The position numbers were made by a program, and so were the translations under genes. From Porogramme epimiltina (taxonomy: Eukaryota; Basidiomycota; Agaricomycetes; Polyporales; Polyporaceae): 35,902 nt of DNA. The stretch covers positions 1 through 35,902 of the forward strand of contig FTLJ01000478.1 of assembly GCA_900155495.1 (NCBI GenBank), written 5' to 3'. The notes under the pieces were generated by a model. That model did not search any database, was not told the origin of the DNA, and worked only from the letters and a program-made list of their open reading frames with translations. Positions 28,962 through 35,902 of the stretch are shown in pieces (position 1 is the first letter of the stretch; every line of letters starts with the position of its first letter).

Positions 28962-31203
28962 TCATTCACACACCTCCCAGCGCCCCTTACCCACACACCA
29001 TAACCGTCCCTCTCGCTTCCCATACTGCAGAGCTTCCTCGACGGCCCATTCCCCGACACGCGCCCACCTTTCATCATTATCCCTCAGCCACGCCAGTAGT
29101 TCCGCCTTCGTTGGTCCCGGCGGCGGCGCTGGGCAGGACTGTTCCCGAGCGTGCAGCTGCTCGATGAAGGGTATTGGCTGCCTGCGCTTGTTTGCCTTCG
29201 GAGTGCTTTCGCCGCGGCCAGCGCGCGATGAGGCAGCCTCCGTCATCATGGACCGTATCGCCCCCTCGAGTACGCGCTCAAAGTAAGCAGGGGTGAGCGG
29301 GACGTATGCCTCCTCGCTAGGTGAGGGGTCGCTGAGCTGCTCGTCTTCGTCCCACTCGTCATACCGTGCAGACGACATTGACGTTGCGGTGGACGCCGTG
29401 CTGGTGTTCGCCTTCCACAGTGCGGAGGAGGACGGTAGAGGCAAGAGTAGATTGAGGGACGGCGTGGGTAGGGGGCGGACTGGTCCATGCCAGAGGACGA
29501 TATCGCCTTCAGAAAAGAGAGTCCTGATGGCCTGTTTAAACAAGCGTTTAGTGGTGACTCCAGTTGTCACATCTTCCGTCTTGCGTGCAGTTTGAGACGG
29601 TACGGCAGTCTCAGCGCCAGACCGCGGACGCGACGATCGAGACTTCTGACGTTCTTCCTTGGCTTGACGGCGTGCATCTGCTTTGACCACTCGACGGGCC
29701 AGAAGGGAGAGTTCGGGGACGCGGCGGAGATGGGACAGGGTATATCCATACATTTGGTCAGCCCTATCTGAGCAATCGTCATCAGTGTCGGTATCCGTGT
29801 CGTCGAACTCGGGGCCAGCAAGCGATTGAGAAGCGCTTTTCGAATGAGAAAGGAGGACACGGTATGGGCGAGGAGTAGAGTTGTTGTCGTGCAGCGATTG
29901 AGTGCGAGTATTGGGACTAAGTCTCCGTCGTTTCGACGCCCGGGATGTGGGTGAAGGCGACGGTGATCTGTCCCCACGGCGAGTGGGACGGAGTGGGGGT
30001 GGAGGAGCGTTATCCATGTAGTGTTTGATGTAGATACGAAATGTATTGGCAGTGACATCGCGTGAGTGTAGTCTTGACGGGTGTCGAAGACGAGGGGCCT
30101 GTTCCTAATTTAGCGTACAAAGGAGCACAAAACCAACAGATTTTTCACCTCGCTCTGACTCGAAACGCTTGAGGTAGGGGACGACGTGCCAATTGTTGTG
30201 GCGGGGGAGGTTGTTGAGGACGGCATGGCTGCATGTGCTGACGACGGCGTGGTTGGTTCTTGGGTGCGTACATTCCCTAATGAACATCCTGAAGTGCCCG
30301 AGGATGGCACCGGTGTGTCGGCAGCCGACGGTGATAGAGAAGGAGGAGGAACGAATGGCGGCATCGCTTCCTGGGGGAAATATGCTGTACGTCGCAGATC
30401 TGACACAACAAGCCAATGTGAAGGCTCGTCGTTGAGCGAAGCGCATAGGACTACGGCAGCGGCTTTAGTGGCATATCCGTGACATGGGGAGCGAAGACCT
30501 CACCAATCTCATCCACGAGAAGCATACGGTAATCCCCCTTCGAAACAACTCGCCCAGTGATTCGGATCAGCTGGCCAACATGAGCCACAGGCTTTGATGT
30601 AGACGATGGTTCGAGGGCACATTTCTTCTGTAGCGCATGTGAGTCTGACTTTCGCGCGGAAAGGAGGTAGTCTGAGAAGGATGGTCTTGTAAGGGAAGGT
30701 GCGACAGTGTTTGATCCAGCAGCGGCAGATTTGTATTTGAGTTTTGCAGGACTTGAGGGTGCAGCTTGAGGGTGAAAGACAGCACAATCAACCACGCCGG
30801 TTCCGTCATCTATAGTGTACACTGTACGTTTCTCCCAGACCTGGACGCCAACTACAAGGCCCACCAAGCGAACTGTGCGACACGGAATGCGGCCCAGCCA
30901 AAAGAACTCCATGTCTAAGGGCATACATGAGAACAATCACAGAAACGCGTCGGATTGCTACGTACCCCTGAGTCCGCTTTCCTGCATACTTAAGACATCG
31001 CCAACAAAACATGGAGCTACGGCCGCTCGAGTGAATGTCCACCGATATATCTCTGACGTGGCAGGTTTACTTGAGGACGTTTCCGGAGATTCCGTCGCGT
31101 TGTTTCTGTGACGTGCGCTTGGTTTCGAAGGGGATAGCAGGACAGAGGCTCTTCTTGAAACTGCGGTCTTGGATGGGACAGTTGAGGTGCTCGTTTTGCT
31201 CAT
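28962..31203 (-). CDS. STN1: CST complex subunit Stn1 (telomere capping)
   Basis: Four exons (31203-30966, 30914-30504, 30450-30149, 30104-28962) encode 697 aa. The introns are 51, 53 and 44 nt. Stn1 is an RPA2-like protein that, with Ten1 and a large subunit, protects telomere ends and controls C-strand fill-in. The OB fold spans about residues 58-225: EIYRWTFTRAAVAPCF, FFWLGRIPCRTVRLVGLVV, VYTIDDGTGVVDCAVF, VGQLIRITGRVVSKGDYRM. The following segment NDEPSHWLVVSDLRRTAYF continues the Stn1 pattern. A Ser/Pro-rich linker leads to PRLRHPSRLHSRDVTANTF with RIYIKHYMDN, then to helical regions (LFKQAIRTLFSEGDIVLWHG; WAVEEALQYGKREGRLW) that could be the C-terminal winged-helix repeats. Exon 4 alone looks like a separate gene starting at 30017, but the conserved junction shows it belongs to STN1. 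The third intron is short, with a GTGAAA donor. Confidence 0.9.
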
Positions 31204-31351
31204 GTGCAAGGCCGTAATTCAGAGGAGTAGCGTATAGACTGAAATGATGTATATAGATTGAACTAGACCAGGAGAGGGCCCGACGTAGAGAGTGAGGGTG
31301 GGAGCTGGTGCCAACCTCGGCATACGCGTGGCTTGGGGTTCGCGTCATGTG

Positions 31352-31357
31352 CACGTG
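31352..31357. promoter_or_regulatory. CACGTG E-box, distal to ATG11
   Basis: First of two CACGTG palindromes (context TGCACGTGAT), 22 bp before the second, in the STN1/ATG11 promoter. It is a bHLH-type site by motif only. Confidence 0.4.
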
Positions 31358-31373
31358 ATTGCATTGCCCGCAC

Positions 31374-31379
31374 CACGTG
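31374..31379. promoter_or_regulatory. CACGTG E-box, proximal to ATG11
   Basis: Second CACGTG palindrome (context CCACGTGAG), about 160 bp upstream of the ATG11 start. Its 22-bp spacing from the first is about two helical turns. Confidence 0.4.
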
Positions 31380-31536
31380 AGCGCCTCGCGCCCGAGTGCC
31401 GCGAGTCCCGAGACGGCTTCAGGAGTGCTACTCTGCCACCGTTCGTCATTATTCCACCTCCCTGCACAGCGCCACACTTCATTCAACTCCCGATCCATTC
31501 CTTCTACAAGTGTACGCTGCCGCCACGTAATGTGCT

Positions 31537-34500
31537 ATGATTCAAATATGCCGAGCAGAAGACGGCACGATCGTGCAACTCGACCATACATTATGGGATC
31601 TGGAGAGGTACGCGTCCAGTGCTACATACAGGTTCGATATTTACGCTCTTGAAGATTGGAGAGTCTCGAGAACTTGATATATGAGAAGACTGGGGTGCCT
31701 CCAGAGGCTATATGGGCATACCTCGCTGATGGGAGACCGTTGAGGAGTGACAACATACGCGAGTTGGCCGGTTTGGAGGATCAGGTACGCCTTACAATCT
31801 TCCTACCTTTACATGAAGCTCATAGCGCACCAGACGATTTACGTTTTCAACAAGTTCTATCTAAGCTCGGATCTAGAACATGTTCTACATGATCTCCATG
31901 TCCAGGCGGAATTGCAGCCAGTCGTAGAAGGTATCCCATTGTACCTCCATATCTTGCTTCATAGTGTTAAGTGCCCCCCAGACTCCATCGCATCTACGCC
32001 TCCCTTTCGGATAACTCAACTGGCACGCAGCTATATTCAAACTGCCCATATCCATGTCGAACGAGTCAACCATGTGCTTACTTCGATGCACTACCAGCAG
32101 CGTGCCCTAGGGATATCTTCTGGCGCCCTGGATCATCACGTTCTTACCGTCTCTGATGGATTCGAAGGTCTTGCTGCGATTGCTGAACGCGAGCTAGAGA
32201 AACAAGGGAGACTCCTAGGAGGGCTTGACGCCGATTTGGAGATTGCGAGTAGGGTCAAGGTTCACAAGGAGTTCCTGAGCCCAGCAATGCGTCAGGCGAT
32301 GGAATCTGGAGACAAGGGGAGATCGCTAGGAGATTATGTGAGCAAAGTGAAGATGCAACAAGTCGCAGCGAGCTGTCAGAAGACGCATGACGAACTCAAG
32401 TCGCGCTTCGAGGACGTTCAGGAAGCAATGGCGCGGCTGAGTAGGGGCGGCGATGAAGTGAGGCATGCGATGGGCAACAATGCGTACGTGGGCTCCCTTC
32501 TAGTGTTTAACGCGGGACGTCAATCCATTCCAGCTATATAGATGACGCGGAAGCATGTGCGCGACGAGCCCAAGACATCTGGGAGAAGCTGTCCACACTC
32601 AACGCTTCGATTGAAAGTAAGCGTACACTGCCACCTCCGTGCTCGTATTGACACTTCAATAGAGCCAGGTTTCGCGCCTGAGAAAGCGCTTCATGGTCCG
32701 CGCTTCCCTCGCAGAGTCTAATGCCTAGCTAACCCACCCCTAGAGCTCCGACAGCTGGATGGGGCGCTCCGCGATGAGGTAGAACGTGTTACCGATTGCA
32801 AGGTACGTCGTGTATAGTCCCTCGTAATTTACCAATATTAATATTATCCCTAGAACCTCTACACAGAACAGTGTATATACACCGTCCGGCGAATCAGCGA
32901 ACTCAACACCGACCTCGTATCTCTCCCGGCCGCAATGACGTCACTACAAGCTAGCTTCCGAGCGAAGACCAGTTTTGCTCACATTGCCAGGTTACACAAT
33001 ATGCTCTATGCGTATGGTGCAACAGTGGTCGAGACTGTGAGGCGAAAGGAGTTCGGTGCGCAACATTTTTGTGCGATAGTGATCTAGCTACTGAGGTGAA
33101 AATAGCTCGGTTCTTCTATCAGAGGGCGCAAAGTATCCTTGAGGTCATGGCGAAGCTTTCGTGAGTTGTCGCACTAAATCTTCCAACTTATGCTGAGCCT
33201 GGGGATCGTAGTTCGAATGAGCGCAAGCGGCGGCAAGCATATAAGAACGAGGTACAAGGAGAGCTTCCCTTCGAGACTAAGGGCTTGGATGATGTTGTCC
33301 CGCAAATCGACTTCTCACCTAGCGGATCTAACGACTCGCTGTATTCACTTGAGCGCATGGATATTGACGGTAGGCACAACACTCTCGGCCTTGTTTCGCG
33401 TAATGCTTATGACTTAACTTTGCCTTGTTAGATTTCTTTCGCGTGTTGGACGACCTTGAACACTTCGCCAGAGATTCGCAAGATGCTGCCGCGCAAACAT
33501 CTGTCCAAGAAGCACGGTCGAAACTCGAGAAACTCATTGGAAAGATGGACGGTCTCGAGTCCGGGTTCGACAGAATCGCTGAGCGATCGCGTACGTACAG
33601 ACCTCTGTCCCCGGAAACGCCACTCAACTCTTGCATCAGTGCTTTCCACTTCTCGGCTTTTGAGTCATCGAAGACGAGGTATGTCTTGACGATACAATCA
33701 CATATCTGGCGCTCATTCGAGAAACAGCGACCGAGGATGAACAAGCATTTGCTGAATTGCAAACGCGGCTACAGGAGTCAGAACGCCTGCGTACGGAGGA
33801 TGAACTCGCGTTTCGTCATAGCCGAACCGTCATGGAAGCGGAAATGAAAGGGCTTCGCGAGTCGTTGCAGATGTCGGAGACCGCTCGAGGCCAACTTGAG
33901 CGCGATCTGCATGCCACACGCGCGCAGCTCGAGAGCGAAGCCACCTCACGGCGGATTCTCGACGAGCGTAACAGCGAAATGTCCAAGGAGGCGGATGCTA
34001 AGCGCGAAGCCCTTGCGCGGGCACTGTCTGATGCTACCGATCAGACTCGTGCAGCGGAGCTTCTTCGTCAGCAACTTGGCCAGATCAAGGACGAGTTCGA
34101 AGCCGTGAAATCGCTTGAAGCACGAAATTCGAACAAGGTCGCGACGCTCCTAGAAGATCAAGCCAAGACATTGCAGCGGCTCGAGGAAGCGCGTTCGAGG
34201 GGCGAAGACCTTGAAGTCCAGATCAAGGCAGCTCGCGCCGAGAGCGACGACGTCAAGCACGCACTCGTTGAGGCGGGTAAAGAAAAGGACCGTCTGTTGC
34301 GCGCGCAAGCGTCGGAACACGACCGGCTCCTCCGGGACCATATCGCGGAAGCCGACGGGGACCGCGCTGTCCTCGAACACCAGTTCTCCGAGCTTCGCGC
34401 CGCACTCGAAGAAGCGGAACGTCAAGTCAAGGATGCACGCGCCCAGGCCGAGATGGCGAACGCGGACGCTGTCGGACTGCGCGAAGAGCTCCAGCGAGTC

Positions 34501-35902
34501 GAGCACGAACTCCGCGACGCTCGTCGGGACGAGCGGGCCGTCCGGGACGATCTCCGTGCCGGACGGGCGTCTCAGGTCGACTTCGAGCACAAGCTCGAGC
34601 AGAGCGACCGCCTCGTTGCGCAGATGCTCTCTGTAGCCCTGGCATTCCGCGACGCACACGTTAAGGCTCTATCTAACGTTCAAGCCATGACTGCGCATCC
34701 AGGAAGCAGGACATCCGCTATCACAAATAATCTCGCGGAATCCTCCCACTCCCACTCCCGCCACGGCATCGTCGCGCACTCCGGAGACCCTGTTCCAATC
34801 GACCCTTCGGACCCCGTGGGTGCCTTGGAGGCGCTGCGCGCGTTTGATCACGACCACTTCCTCGAGGCCGTCGGAAAGGCAGGCTCAACGATTCGGAAGT
34901 GGCAGAAACAGTGCAAAGACTACCGGGAGCGCGCAAAAGGCAAGATTTCGTTCAGGAACTTCGCCAAAGGGGACCTAGCGCTCTTCCTCCCGACTCGCAA
35001 CTCAATCTCGAAACCCTGGGCAGCGTTCAACGGTGAGCATCGTTGGAGTGGTGATCGATTGGTTGGTTTCAGGCACTAACCACCGAAATTTCCCCGCACC
35101 TTTCTGGGCAACTCCACCAGTGTCTTTCCCACACTACTTCCTCCAAGCCACTGGCCACCTTGCGGAACAATTGAAGACCCGCGAATGGATTGTGGCAAGG
35201 ATCACCTCCATAACCGAGCGCGTCGTCGATTTCAAGGTATGTCCCGTGCGCGGCTAAAGTAGCCTCGACTCTCCCATGTCGACCTCTCGTCTCGGCCCTA
35301 ATCTGACTGGTATACTCTTATAGAATCCGGCCACGAACCCTTACGGCCTGGGTGACGGTGTGAAATATTACATGCTCGAAGTCGAGGACTGGACACAGCC
35401 ATCGTACCCCTCAAAACGTCGAGAGTCGTCGAAGAAATTTGCATCGGCCGATCCCCCGTCGGAGCCGGCTACCCAGTACGCCCCAGCCACCGAGGCCATT
35501 CCCATACCGGCAGGCCCCCCTGAACCGGAGGTCGAAGAGTCCTTTAGCGCGACACGCCCTCCGACATCGCGCCTTTTCCCACGGACACGCCCCTCTTCCT
35601 CGCCCACGGCTGGGCCCTCTTCTCTCTCCCGACTTCTCGCCCAGGCTGGTCAGTCTGGGCTCCCAGCCCCGCCGTTCCAGGGGCTGACGTTGGCCGAGGG
35701 CGCGGGCAGCGGCGAGGAGTCGACGCCCCCGCCCCCGACACCTCCGCCGCGCTCGAACTCCCCCATCATTCCCGCGTCGCCGCCCACGAGCCACAGTCCG
35801 AGGGCGTCCCGCAGTGTTTCTCCAGTCGCGGTACCAGCCCCAGCCCCAGCCCCAGCCTCCCCGGCCCCGCCCCCCGCCTCGCCCCAATCGCCGCCCCAGC
35901 CC
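31537..35902 (+). CDS. ATG11: Autophagy scaffold protein Atg11 (3' end beyond window)
   Basis: Fifteen exons: 31537-31607, 31664-31784, 31834-31930, 31982-32483, 32534-32616, 32663-32695, 32744-32802, 32854-33055, 33106-33160, 33212-33369, 33432-33590, 33640-33678, 33728-35032, 35121-35236 and 35324 onward. They join to 1193 codons before the window ends, still open. Atg11 (related to animal FIP200) tethers cargo receptors to the Atg1 kinase complex in selective autophagy. Visible parts are a ubiquitin-like N-terminus (MIQICRAEDGTIVQLDHTLW; GVPPEAIWAYLADG), the Atg17-like helical region (IYVFNKFYLSSDLEHVLHDL onward) and a long coiled coil of about 300 residues in exon 13. The conserved C-terminal claw includes FRNFAKGDLALFLPTRN, WAAFNVSFPHYFLQ, WIVARITSITERVVD and NPYGLGDGVKYYMLEVEDW. 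A Pro/Ala/Ser tail follows. Intron 31931-31981 (51 nt) is in frame but its removal restores the family pattern VVEDSIASTPPF. The donor at 32696 (GTCCGC) is atypical. Confidence 0.93.

Larger units (their letters stand above)
31204..31536. promoter_or_regulatory. Bidirectional promoter STN1/ATG11
   Basis: 333 bp between the divergent ATGs of STN1 (31203, -) and ATG11 (31537, +). It holds both core promoters and leaders and contains two CACGTG palindromes. No third gene fits in this space. Confidence 0.7.

Noticed and set aside
34150..34659. 169-codon minus-strand frame
   Set aside because: Antisense shadow of the ATG11 coiled coil.
35411..35887. 158-codon minus-strand Gly/Arg-rich frame
   Set aside because: Antisense shadow of the Pro/Ala/Ser-rich tail of Atg11.

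Overview
The window reads as nuclear DNA of a filamentous basidiomycete, most likely an Agaricomycete of the Polyporales type. The evidence is dense protein genes on both strands, very short GT-AG introns (mostly 44-65 nt) with CTRAC-like branch sites, GC-rich coding sequence, a fungal sesquiterpene synthase, fast-diverging F-box/LRR genes, and eukaryotic tRNA genes with Pol III signals. I rebuilt the gene models by hand by joining frames across splice sites. In every model the exon lengths sum to a multiple of three and the joined protein runs without a gap.

Left part (1-8926). Positions 1-1953 hold two damaged genes: a frameshifted relic of the ribosome-biogenesis factor MRD1 (minus strand) and an F-box/LRR-type gene without a visible F-box. 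A two-copy 30-bp tandem repeat lies between them. Next come an Spp2/GPKOW-type splicing factor (2412-3806, +), converging on a Sec2-type Rab exchange factor (4177-7287, -). A five-exon orphan membrane protein (8139-8926, +) diverges from Sec2 across a promoter region with a CRE palindrome.

Middle (9086-23314). A tRNA-Gln(UUG) gene with a 9-nt intron is followed by a class I sesquiterpene synthase (10066-11415, -) whose catalytic NSE motif is completed by a 9-nt microexon. About 3.2 kb without a recognisable gene follows. Then comes a 16-exon MFS transporter (14641-18912, +) with two more microexons, a central loop of about 340 residues and a 448-nt pyrimidine-rich intron. It converges on a C2H2 zinc-finger protein (19876-22315, -) preceded by a three-codon upstream ORF whose stop overlaps the start codon. 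A small single-pass membrane protein of the DUF4748 type (22940-23314, -) follows.

Right part (23632-35902). This holds an initiator tRNA-Met gene (-), a secreted GDSL/SGNH esterase (24308-25492, +), and a lone Ty1/copia-type Gag ORF (25858-26604, -) whose zinc knuckle has lost its histidine. An F-box/LRR-type gene (27336-28770, +) follows. The telomere-capping gene STN1 (28962-31203, -) is arranged head to head with the autophagy scaffold gene ATG11 (31537 to beyond the window end, +) across a 333-bp promoter with two CACGTG boxes.

Most genes are housekeeping functions (splicing, exocytosis, telomere capping, autophagy) and do not form one pathway. Accessory content is the terpene synthase, the Gag ORF, the F-box genes and the relics at the left edge. 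I found no convincing new multi-gene system. The most noteworthy items are the microexon-dependent active site of the terpene synthase, the intact but altered lone Gag, the stop-start uORF of the zinc-finger gene, and the STN1/ATG11 shared promoter.
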